Positions 27,801 through 37,619 of a stretch of 64,000 bases of DNA are shown here, piece after piece (position 1 is the first letter of the stretch; each line of letters begins with the position of its first letter). This stretch comes from Sarcocystis neurona (taxonomy: Eukaryota > Apicomplexa > Conoidasida > Eucoccidiorida > Sarcocystidae): NCBI GenBank assembly GCA_000727475.1, contig KL647309.1, forward strand, positions 565,737-629,736, read 5' to 3'. The notes below the pieces were generated by a model. That model made no database searches. It was not told where the DNA came from and saw only the letters and a program-made list of their open reading frames with translations. Both the position numbers and the translations under genes were made by a program.

Positions 27801-30276
27801 CTGCGTCTGTGAACTCGCTGAGCTGCTGCTGCCGTGTCCTAAGTCTTTGCAGCACGTCTTCTAACTGAAAAAACGTTGGCTCGTCCCGCGACAAGGCGTC
27901 TGCTGACTTTTTCGAGGTAGCAGCACCGGCTTTATCAAACGTGTCGGGCGCTGCACCTGTTTTAATGCTTTGCGACGTGGAAGCGGGCAGAAGCGTCTTG
28001 ACTGCAGCCTGCATCTGTTGCTGACAGTCCGCAATCCAGGAGAGAGCAGCTTTCACTGCTGCTTTTGCTGCAGCTTCCTTTTTCTCCTCTTTTGAAGATG
28101 TGAAGAACCACATCAGATCCGACAGTCGACTGGAAGATCTTGATTTCTCCTCTTCAGGTTCACGTGCTGTTTCGATTACCTCCTTTGCCTTATCCACAGC
28201 AGCATTTTGAACTGTGTCAATAACTTCTTTCAAGCCACCCGCGGATGCAGTGGGATTACCCCACCAAGCACTGCTGCTGCTGCTGCTCAGCTGCTGCTGA
28301 TGTTGCTCCGCAGTCGCATGACTTGCATCTCCGGAGAACCACCAGCTTCCTCTTGCCGGCACAGCAGCAGCACTACTCGAGGCTTCTGAAGTGGCTTTCT
28401 CGGTCTCCGACGCAAGCCACTGCGGGAGGAAACGACTAGTAAATGAGCTTGCACCTAGTCTTATGCCTGCCTTCTGTCCTCCTTCTGCAGCTGCTGCTGG
28501 AGGCTGCCCTTTAGCTGAGTCCCCTTGTGTCGCCCCAGCATAAGCACCACCGAGGATTCCTGCAGCTGCTGCTGTCTGGTCCTTTGTTACATTCGATAAA
28601 GCAGCTTTCACCGCCCCCTTTGCGGCTGCCTGCTGTTTTTCATCTTTCGAGGCATTGAGGAACCAAAGTGCCTTTGAGAAAGGACCAGTGCGCTTACTAA
28701 CCTCCTCCTGCGCAGTCTCACGTACTGTCTTCACAGCTTTCTTTGCCTCATCAACAGCAGTGTCTTTCACGGTGCCAACTGCCTCTTTAAGCTCACTGGG
28801 AAGACTCCTGGCGACCTCGCCTGTTCCTGCAGTGAAACTCTCTTGTTCTTCTGCCTTTGAGCTGCTCCTGCTGCTGGTACCTCCAAACGGCAACCACCCC
28901 AGTGATGACCCTGCAGCCGCAGAAAGAGCAGGCAGCGTAGACGAGACTACGTTGGAAGTCAGCACCGACTCTGCAGCGCCGGTGCCACTGCTCACGGCCG
29001 TAAGCTGTGTATCGAGCGTGCGCACCGCATTTCCAGACACACCGTCGATACCAGTCGCGAGCAGGGACTGATTCTGTGGATTCAAATCAGAAAGGACATC
29101 TTCTACTGCTGGGTCTGCTGCCGCTTTTCCTGTCGTGCGGTGCTCTTCGTCATCGGCGAAAAGAAGGAAATTCAAGATTGACGATGGTGCTGCGACTCTT
29201 TCACTGCGCAATGCCTCCGTCTTGCCCTGGTGTTCAACCGCCGTCTGCGCTTCTTTCACTGCTGCTTGGCGGATATCCTCGCGACTTCCGTCTTCAGACG
29301 CATTAGAGGCACTGGAGGTGCCGACGTCGTTCTGAGTGGCACCGTCGTGCTGGTCTGGGTTGTCGTTCCCTCCATTAAGCGTCGTTACTCTTGAACCCGC
29401 AGCTGCTGAAAAGCCAGCAGCAAGTTGAGAGAGTGAAGCGCTGCTATCTCGGTTTCCTTCCTGATCAGGAGAATCAGATATAAATAATATCTTCTGCGCT
29501 TGGAACTGCCTTTCTGTCGGCCACGCAACTGTAGCAGGAACAGGTTCGCTCATTCCGGATGCGGTCAAGAGTGCTGTGTACGCAGCATCTCCGTCGTGTG
29601 GCGTTCCTGCTGCTGACGCTCCAACGGCGTCGTTGTCAATTCCATGTGCTGCTGCTTGTTCTGCTGCTCCTGCCGCTGTGTCCACCAACGCGGTCGGGCC
29701 GTAGGGAGATGCTGTCTGCGCTGCGCTGTCATTCCTCCTCCACGAGGCAGCCACGAGAGTAGAGGCTGCTATTTCAGGACTGAGTCGTGCGGCAGACCTA
29801 GGGAACGGAGACTCGATATTTTCGTGGCTTATACCAGGTAGTGGACGCTGTCTCTCTGGTAAGTACGTGTACAGCTGCATCCCTGGCGATGGAACAGCTT
29901 CTGTTACAGAGGTGAATGACTGAGCTTGTTGGCCGGCATTTTCCTCCTGTTCTCTCTCTCGCTCTCCTACATTTCCCAAAAGCTGCTCTCTGCGATCTGG
30001 AGCAAAGAACCCGTCCAGTGACAAGCGGCGTGGCAGGACCCCCACGGAGATAAAAGCACCAGCCGGAGCCGCTGCCGGGGTGCCACCATCAGCAACATCA
30101 ACGGAAGAAAAAGCAGGGGCGGCGGTGTCAGAGAGAACTGTTTTGAGGAGGGAAAATTCACGGTTGACAGCGAGGAATGCGTGCCGCTGAGGGTGGTCTG
30201 CAGCGGCCCTTTGAGCAACAGCTGGCGCTATACAAAGCGCCAGCAAGGCAAGACGCACCCAATGACAGCAAAACAT
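24854..30276 (-). CDS. Large secreted type I membrane protein, repeat modules
   Basis: I do not recognise this protein. Exon 1 is 30276-26425 (1,284 codons) and exon 2 is 25690-24854. The ACG|GTACGT donor and GCTGGCCAG acceptor join in phase 0, giving about 1,562 residues. An N-terminal signal peptide (FCCHWVRLALLALCIAPAVA) and a transmembrane segment at about 1458-1480 (WCVLLVLCIGGALVSICLV) followed by RLRRR predict a large outside or lumenal part and an 82-residue cytosolic tail. A module of amphipathic helix, aromatic Trp/Phe core (ALWFLNASKDEK; LMWFFTSSKEEK) and an AAAKxAVKAALS helix occurs at about 494-575 and 680-760, with a weaker copy at 335-398. A six-cysteine segment lies at 1131-1208 (C1131, 1140, 1144, 1192, 1196, 1208), then a poly-Thr run at 1228-1237. 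Without splicing, exon 1 would stop 10 residues later at 26392. The rest is Ala/Ser-rich. Confidence 0.75.
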
Positions 30277-32030
30277 TATTCAGCAGCGAAACAACTACGA
30301 ACAGCCAAACTCGTGTACACAAAAAGGCGGAAAGTGAACAACAGCAGCAACAAAGGCAGGGGGACGCTGCCCGTCGGGAGGCATCAGCCGCTGTTGGTGC
30401 AGTCCCGAGTGTGAGAAAACGAACTGAGTCACTACGCTGCTTCCGACGAAAAACTTGGACTATCCGAAAAAGAGAAACGTTCACACGCTGATGCCGACAG
30501 CACCGTATGGGCGCATTGACGCAAACTTATGCGTACGCAAAACTTCCTGCATACGGCTCAAAATTCGCCTCCTGTGACACTCTGCATGACATTCCCAGTT
30601 GTGAAATATACATCATAGAGGCCTGAGCACATAATGCAGCGTTCAACCAGCCGCGGAGGTAGTGAAATAGACAACAGGCATGAACGGGAACACATGTGCT
30701 CAGGCGCAGTTGTTCCTGCACACAGGTTCTAATAAACGCATTAGCCGATATACGTGCGTGGAGCCACAAGTGTGTGTATATATTTATAATAGACAGATAT
30801 AGATATATACATATACATACACTGTGTTTGTACCCGTACAAAAACGCATGTTTATGTATGCCCGCATATATGTTTATATGTGCTGATATGCACTTTGTCC
30901 ATGTCTGACTTTTGCCGTGGGTACGGGGTCGACGAATACGTGTGCACGTTTATTTATGCGAGTATAAACACATACGTATATGTCTGTGCATATTCACACG
31001 TAATCACTTTCTCCACTCCACGCACACGCATTTACATATGTATAAGTGTACCTCTCCACCGATTCTGCGCGACATGGAAAGGGACAGGCCGTTGAAAACT
31101 TGACTTCTTTGGTTTGGTGCTTTGAAAAAACGTGCTTTGGAACATCAGTGGCAGTCTGGTTATCAGCAAATACTGCGGCCGCAGGCTGACTCGCACGTGG
31201 CAGGTATATGATGCCAGGGTGCTGCAGAGATATACAGGGCTGCGCACTTTATCCCTGAGCAGAGCTCTGCCCGGCAGCAGGCACAAACCCACGCGCGCGC
31301 AGCCGTACGTCGAAATTTTGCCTGATCTGGAATCCAACTCCACTTTTTGTAGCAGTTTGGTATTTGCCGCTGTTGACACTCCATCAACTATCTATCTACG
31401 GGTACATACATATATACATATATTTAGCTTTTGAGTGTGTATAGATGCACACTCGAATATTTATGCAGGCATGTACCCGATACGGTGGAGCGGGGACACA
31501 TAGTCTCGGGGCGGGTCAAGAGACGCACACGGCTCCGCTCACAGGCTTCGGTGTGCTACGTACACATATGTATACGTATGTATTTCTATGTAGGTGCGTA
31601 AGATCATTATCTCGTGGGAGACGAGGAGGAAAGATGAAGAAGTTAGACTGACGAATGCGGGCATAGCGTCACATGTGACAAGGCTTTTCATTCAAGGACT
31701 ACCAATGGCAAGCAAGGTAGGGTCAGCGGCGTGGGTCCTGACGTGCCTTGCGGGAATGTCCACGTGCTCTTCAACATGCAAGTATCGGATGACTTCGAAA
31801 TAGTGTTTCTATAGTCATCGTCCGCCAGCTCATAAAATGTATATGCCGTGCGATTGTGTGAGGCATTTCGACGAACGTCTGCCAGCGTCAACTAGGGGCT
31901 CAAGACAACGCGCAGCGCAGGTGGAGTTCAGCAAGACACAGCTTTCGGTCTCCTGCGCGGTGGTTTTGCGCGGCTCCTAGAAGACAAAACAACGGACAAA
32001 CACTTGACCGTCGAACAGCATTTCACAATT
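30277..32030. other. Intergenic, upstream of the membrane protein
   Basis: This contains the promoter side of the large secreted protein on the minus strand, then short TATA/ATAC stretches (30770-30880 and 31390-31430). No convincing coding or RNA gene was found. Confidence 0.5.
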
Positions 32031-32360
32031 TCAGTAGATATTGTTTGATTTGCCATAATCTACAAAAAGGAGATCTGTTTCCTCTACGCCAGGCACCTTC
32101 CGTAGTACCGCAAAATCGTTAGCAGCATTTTGTGCCGCTGCAACCGCAGCAGCACGATCAGCAGACCAGCGGCACCTCCCGCTCTTTTCCCTCGCGTATG
32201 GAGGGTAATAGTGCCAGACTCCCAGGAGGAGGGGCGCCATACATAACAAAAGCATTGCCAGTGGCTTTGAGAGGTTGTGCAGCCGAAGAATAGGAGGGTC
32301 AGGATATTCGTGAAGCGTTGCACCAGCAGCCTCCGTCTTCTGTGTACCGCGAGGCGCCAT
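32031..32360 (-). CDS. Small single-pass membrane protein
   Basis: The 109-residue frame starts at ATG 32358-32360 (MAPRGTQKTE). An in-frame Met 14 codons upstream is possible but its extension looks less protein-like. A hydrophobic segment at about residues 34-49 (AMLLLCMAPLLLGVWHY) is followed by a basic patch and a hydrophilic C-terminus with an Ala-rich helix (AAAVAAAQNAANDFAVLRK) and the ending LLFVDYGKSNNIY. No signal cleavage site is evident, so a membrane anchor is likely. The size and layout resemble small organelle or ER membrane subunits, but no family was recognised. It is intronless as modelled. Confidence 0.55.
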   Translation of the reverse strand: MAPRGTQKTEAAGATLHEYPDPPILRLHNLSKPLAMLLLCMAPLLLGVWHYYPPYAREKSGRCRWSADRAAAVAAAQNAANDFAVLRKVPGVEETDLLFVDYGKSNNIY

Positions 32361-32402
32361 TCGGCACCGCAGTTGGCCAGCTGCTCGCTGGGAAGCACAC
32401 AA

Positions 32403-34560
32403 AACGCACGACTAGCAGCTGCTACTGCGCCTGTTGCGGGGGAGCCAAGCAGAAATAGCTAGCAAGGCATCATGCCTTCCACAGCTACGCAAAGCAAGAA
32501 AGCTGCGTAGCGGTGTCGGGCGTTTCCGGGTTTGAGGGGCGTAACCGTGTACTGCAGCCCTTGGACGAGATTCCGCGGTGTACCGTACTCGCAGCAGGAC
32601 CCGGGCCTGCCGCACTACACACCTAGGGAGATACACCACTATATATTATACTTACGTAGATACCTATGTAGAAAGAACCTGGCGGTACTCCGCCTGTGTC
32701 GCTGAAATAGATACAGTAGCGTGTGTCATCGCTCTGTACGGGTACTCAAGCGACCGGACACGAAATCAGGGTTCACGTCATTTCCGGTTGAGCAAGCGAA
32801 CCGCCGGGCGGATAAACTTATTTGTTGAAATTGCACAGCATTAATTCCAGCAGAGGAAAGGTTTCACTGGGCAGTATGGCCGACAAATTTGCCCTGTGCT
32901 GCAAAGTCGATTCCCGATGTGAGGAAATCGCAAAGTGCGGCTCTCATTTGTATCTTAATTATTCAGTCCAGCTACCTGCGAGAGTATGCGACGTAGTGTT
33001 ACTGTTCTGCGCAAAGGGTAGAACTGTACTCATCAACTTGACTATACTTTTGTAACATCGTCTGCTTGGCGGCACCCACACGACAAACGCGCGCAAACAC
33101 AAGCATCTATCTACGTATACCAGTGTGCACTGTGTGCTTGACTCTACTAATACACGCATGTGTACGTATGTGCTCGCACAACAATGACAATGTGTTACGC
33201 ATAACTGCGGATTTGCTCAGAACGTAAGGAAAACTGCGAAAAAATGTCGCCGCGCGTATGAACGGTCAAAAATAGGGAATGTTGACACGTGGTTAATTTT
33301 GCTTATAAATGGGAGTCTCTTCTGTGTAAGCTGAGTCAGAATCGTCCCAAGTTCAAATCGTCTCGTCGCAACGGCAACGTTCTGTCACAGGCGTTAATTA
33401 GAATTCAGATGGCAGCTGATGTGCCTCACCCTCACATCATACCGATTACCCATGTTGAGTGTAGCTGCTCGTGTAAAGCAAACCTATTCGACGCCGCCTG
33501 CTCACAAGCACACTTAGATACGCATGCCTGCGTATACGAACATAGGTGCTTGTCCGCCCGATATCTCGAGCCTCAGTTTCTTACATGTGTACCAGGTAAC
33601 GGGCTCGAAAACCGTCCAGTGGTCCGCCTTCTTGTACACCAGGAGCTGGAGTCGTCTCAGAGTATGCGTGTCCCCATGGGTAGGGCATATACCCGGGGCT
33701 GCAGAGCAGAGCCTTCGTGTCTTGAATCTTTTGGACTACCTGCCTGCGCAGAACGAAGGCAAATGTTAAGCGCTTCTCCTCGCCTCTCAGTGTGCTATCT
33801 CCTGCGCTGCTGCCTCCAAGTTATGCAGACTCAGGCTCGCCTACAATTTGTAGCAGGTGCTTGGCCTTACAAGATGCCGAAGTACTCCATTGTCCGCTTA
33901 CAAGCATAACTGACACTCACCGCTCTGAAGCAGCGGAACAAAGCGCGTTCCGCCTGAATGACCTTTCACATGCAGATCAACCAGACATACGTGTTGTTGA
34001 CCCTCGCTGAGGATTGCACGAGGCCATTCACTTGATCAGGAGAGGCCAGGTCTTGTGGCCACCTCTTTCAGTCCAGCGCAGAAGGCCCCTTACAAAGGCG
34101 CACTCTCGATATATCTGCTTGTGGGGCACTCGATGAAGTTTCACCCAGAAAGCTGTCGTTGACACTAGCAAAGCGGATGCTGACGAGTTCCACGCTCCCC
34201 ACCTTTTCTGAAGGCGCGCTCTCTTCAGCTTCTGTAAAAATACACGAGATAGTCACAGCTGTGAGTAGACCTTAGCTTTCTGTAGGTAGTGTGCCCTCGT
34301 TACCTTAGATCCATCCTGTTTCGCCATGGTCACTCCCTGTCGTTGAAGTCCAGCCATGGGAGTATATCACACAGACTTTCTGCTGGTGCGTTACCCAGTG
34401 CTTTGTTCAAGAGCAACAATCCAGCAGTGACTACTGTGCTTGCTGTGGACGTTACTTTACTGTGTCCCCTTCCGTCCGTCCACATGTGCTGCCGCACTTA
34501 CTAGTACGCCCAGTTTGTCCGTCACACAGTTTGCCCGTCACCCCTTTTGTCCTCTGCCTC
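32403..34560. other. Intergenic with one orphan exon-like segment
   Basis: No full gene is seen. On the minus strand a segment from about 34227 to 34096 has a TATTTTTACAG acceptor, an open frame (APSEKVGSVELVSIRFASV) and a CTTT|GTAAGG donor, so it looks like an internal exon. I could not find its partners. Confidence 0.4.
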
Positions 34561-34568
34561 TTACATTT

Positions 34569-37500
34569 TCACTCCATCAAAGCCCAATACAGATTATCAT
34601 AGCTTGTAAAAATTTCCTCTCCAGCTTTAATGTCCCGTGTCGCCACTACGTACACTCGATCTCGTGCGCGCTTCTTGTCATAAACAACTTGAAATCGTGC
34701 CCCAATTCCCGGGCCCCTACGACCATCGGCGTACCATCTGCCATCATTCACAAACGCACCCGCCGCTCCATAAAGAAACGGCAATCTATACCCAACAAGA
34801 TACTGATGCTGCATGCCCACGCGCATAACATGCGTCGACGTTCCCATACTGCGAAGCAGCATTGCAACTTTTCTGTCCACGCACAGTCCACTGTATTCGC
34901 TGATGCGGCTGCGGGCGCTAAAGGGTCTCACCGCGTATAAACCTAGACCGCTGCCTCTTCCCAAAGAAGACTGAGCCACAGCGAGTCCGCATCCAATCGA
35001 CGGTAGCAGAAGCGGGCTGCTGAACCCTGACAATTTGTTTAAAAAACGGTCACGACGAGTAGGCAAGGCGTACCCGACATGTCTTTTTCCACCTGAGGCA
35101 GAACTGTTGTGGCACACGGTACATAAAAGGCGGTGACTTTTATCTGTGATAAGCGGGCGCTGAAAATGAGGATGAACTTCAGCGTGCACGACTTGCACTT
35201 GGGGGACACCGGTACTACGCACCTCTCCTGTCATTCCCGGGGTCTCAGTATTTGTCTTGTGAGCTGTTATGGAGGTAAGTGAATACCCACATGATGCGTG
35301 TTTTTCCTGCTGTGAACCCCTTTTGTAAAGGGACGGCCCATCAGAAAATGAGTTATCCTCTTCTTGGTGTATTTTTTGTGGCCTCGGCTCCTCGAAAAGT
35401 ACGTGTGTCCTCCCTTGTACAGTGGCAGCAGTAGCACCCACCTTGTGAACTCGAGGTTGCCTCTCCGGTGTTGCTTTCCACTTTACAACACTAGATGCCT
35501 TCTCTGAAGCTACGTATGATTTTGTTGCAGCACATGTATGCTGAGCGTTACCCGAGCCTGTTGGAACGTGCTGCGAAAGCGAATTCTCCATGACAATCGC
35601 GTTCCTTTCGTCGGCAAAGTCACACATCACCTGCCGCCCTGGGATCAATAATGATGTTCGGTGCAACACGGTCTCCGTCTGCTTCCGCGCATCGCCCTCC
35701 GCTGACCTGGGCACACCGTTCACTCGCTGTTCGAATTCTGAAGGGCCTCCTCTGCAACACGTGTCATGTGGCTTTCTGAGCCGAGTGTCACTGTGGGGCT
35801 CCGTACGATGGATCCAGTCCATGAAAACCGTAGCGCGGCCAGCTTGCTTGTCACCCCATGCGCGTTTGTCCTTTACCAGCCGAGGTGCTCGACGCGGCAG
35901 CCACGGGCTACAACAGACACACTGGAAGAGGTCTCCGCCTTCAATCAAACAGCAATCTTTCGCTGCTTTGTGGCAGTGAGTTCGCTGGCGCCAATAAAAA
36001 CCGTCGCGTTCCTTGCCCTCGCCTTCTCTCCGGCTGCCCGTGTGTGCGGTTTCTAAAACTTTATCTGTCGACCTGATATGGTGTCCGTGAGTCTTAGTAG
36101 CACAAGTCTTGCAAGGGTGGATATTACCCTGCACCAGCCCGGCAGGAGGCGGGATGCTGTCATTTGAAGACACTATATCCGTAAACGCCCGGGAAGAACA
36201 CGATCCCGACACGCACGGTGAGCGTGATTCACAGTCCTGATTATCAGATGTCCTTTCAGGAAATATTATTCTCTTGCAGTCACCAGTCCCCAACAGCTCG
36301 TGTGGAACGATATGGTATGTCCTGCTGGTATGATGGAATCCACGCCTTTTCTTGGGCGGCGTCGGAGGCCAGCAAGGGTTCGTGAAGGCCGACGCTGGCG
36401 GCAGTAGTGGCAGTAGAAGATATGGATTCACAAAAAGACAGCTTTTACAAGCGTCAGGCAGCCCAGCGTGTTGCTCCAACAGTCCTTCAGAAGTGAGCGA
36501 TGCTTCCGATAAATGCGGGTTTCGCTGTGAAAGGTTCGGCAGCCAGTCTTCTGGGCCTGCATAGCTCGTCCATACAGTCAACGACGGCGGATTTCTCTCC
36601 CGAAGCGACTTTTCCGCAACCATCTCCTTTAATGAATAGCTCTGCCTCACACGGCAAAGCGTAGCCGGGGGCAGCTCCTTTGCAGCCAAGGTCGTGATGA
36701 GTCCCTGACGTCGGGTGTGAGGACCCGCAGTTTCTCGACAGTGTCTCTTTAAAACTTCAACAGAAGAACTCGCTTCGGTGCTACGACGCCGGGTGCGGTC
36801 GGGCGTCACACATACGCTTGCTGCGTTGATGCGGAAGCTTCCCCTATTCAGAGGGCAGCGTGCGACGCTCGGTGTAAGCACGCTATTGTGCCCCTTCAAC
36901 AACTGCAGTGGACACACTTGGGGTGACCTCTGGAAGGAAAAGGAGTGTCCCGGCACTGAGGGGCTGTGGAGGGGCAAATCTGGCAGTGACTGATCACAAT
37001 CCTCTGTAAGCATGCAACTGCTGTCCTCCGTCGTATACATCCGGTTGTGGGCAGCTGGGGATTCTTCTTTGACCGCCCTCCTGTTAACATTTGAAGTGAC
37101 TTCCTGACTACCTGCCATTTCTTCGTTTGGTGCAGGCAGCCGGGCAGAGCACGAGACTCCAGGTGATTGGGTTCGAAGGGCAGACAATAGTGGTTTCACC
37201 GGAGGAGGCCAGCTCTCGTCAAAGTTGCAAGTGTTGGTGGCAGGCAGGGCTGTAGAACGTGGTGCTGCTGAGGTAGGCGCTGGAGTGGAGTAAAGGATTC
37301 GCCGTTTCCTCCAGACCAGCCGATGCTCCGCCTGTTCAGCAGTGTTCCTGGAGTGTGCAATCTTTTGTTCTTCTGGTGCGAAGTATTTTCGGATTTTGTC
37401 CTTTGGCAGTCTCGGTGCAAATATTGCTTGTTCCATGTTGTCAGAAATGCTACACGCTTGGAATTCATTTCCCGCCATTCGTGCAGGTCGACCACACTTG

Positions 37501-37619
37501 CTCCCTTCTGCTCTTTGCCTGTGGCTGCTGCCTGCACTGCAGCTGCGCTTCCTTCTTCTTGGTTCACGTATTTGCACCTTGTTGGATAGCAAGGTATTGC
37601 GCGTAGTTTGACACTCCAT
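34569..37619 (-). CDS. SET-domain protein (putative lysine methyltransferase)
   Basis: This single open frame encodes 1,016 residues. The last ~130 residues form a SET domain: RGSGLGLYAV at its start, STHVMRVG and QYLVGYR in the middle, GAFVND in place of the usual Asn-His motif, then RDIKAGEEIFTSYDNLYW at the end. SET enzymes transfer methyl groups from S-adenosylmethionine to lysine. The GEE(I)F..Y ending is typical, and the tyrosine could serve the active site. No pre-SET or post-SET cysteine cluster is visible. The first ~880 residues are long, basic, Ser/Pro/Thr-rich and probably disordered, with nuclear-type basic patches (EPRRRKR near residue 20). The first Met is used as start; MEQAIF further in is an alternative. 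Substrate cannot be inferred. A histone H3 gene lies 21 kb away, with no implied link. Confidence 0.75.
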   Translation of the reverse strand: MECQTTRNTLLSNKVQIREPRRRKRSCSAGSSHRQRAEGSKCGRPARMAGNEFQACSISDNMEQAIFAPRLPKDKIRKYFAPEEQKIAHSRNTAEQAEHRLVWRKRRILYSTPAPTSAAPRSTALPATNTCNFDESWPPPVKPLLSALRTQSPGVSCSARLPAPNEEMAGSQEVTSNVNRRAVKEESPAAHNRMYTTEDSSCMLTEDCDQSLPDLPLHSPSVPGHSFSFQRSPQVCPLQLLKGHNSVLTPSVARCPLNRGSFRINAASVCVTPDRTRRRSTEASSSVEVLKRHCRETAGPHTRRQGLITTLAAKELPPATLCRVRQSYSLKEMVAEKSLRERNPPSLTVWTSYAGPEDWLPNLSQRNPHLSEASLTSEGLLEQHAGLPDACKSCLFVNPYLLLPLLPPASAFTNPCWPPTPPKKRRGFHHTSRTYHIVPHELLGTGDCKRIIFPERTSDNQDCESRSPCVSGSCSSRAFTDIVSSNDSIPPPAGLVQGNIHPCKTCATKTHGHHIRSTDKVLETAHTGSRREGEGKERDGFYWRQRTHCHKAAKDCCLIEGGDLFQCVCCSPWLPRRAPRLVKDKRAWGDKQAGRATVFMDWIHRTEPHSDTRLRKPHDTCCRGGPSEFEQRVNGVPRSAEGDARKQTETVLHRTSLLIPGRQVMCDFADERNAIVMENSLSQHVPTGSGNAQHTCAATKSYVASEKASSVVKWKATPERQPRVHKVGATAATVQGRTHVLFEEPRPQKIHQEEDNSFSDGPSLYKRGSQQEKHASCGYSLTSITAHKTNTETPGMTGEVRSTGVPQVQVVHAEVHPHFQRPLITDKSHRLLCTVCHNSSASGGKRHVGYALPTRRDRFLNKLSGFSSPLLLPSIGCGLAVAQSSLGRGSGLGLYAVRPFSARSRISEYSGLCVDRKVAMLLRSMGTSTHVMRVGMQHQYLVGYRLPFLYGAAGAFVNDGRWYADGRRGPGIGARFQVVYDKKRARDRVYVVATRDIKAGEEIFTSYDNLYWALME

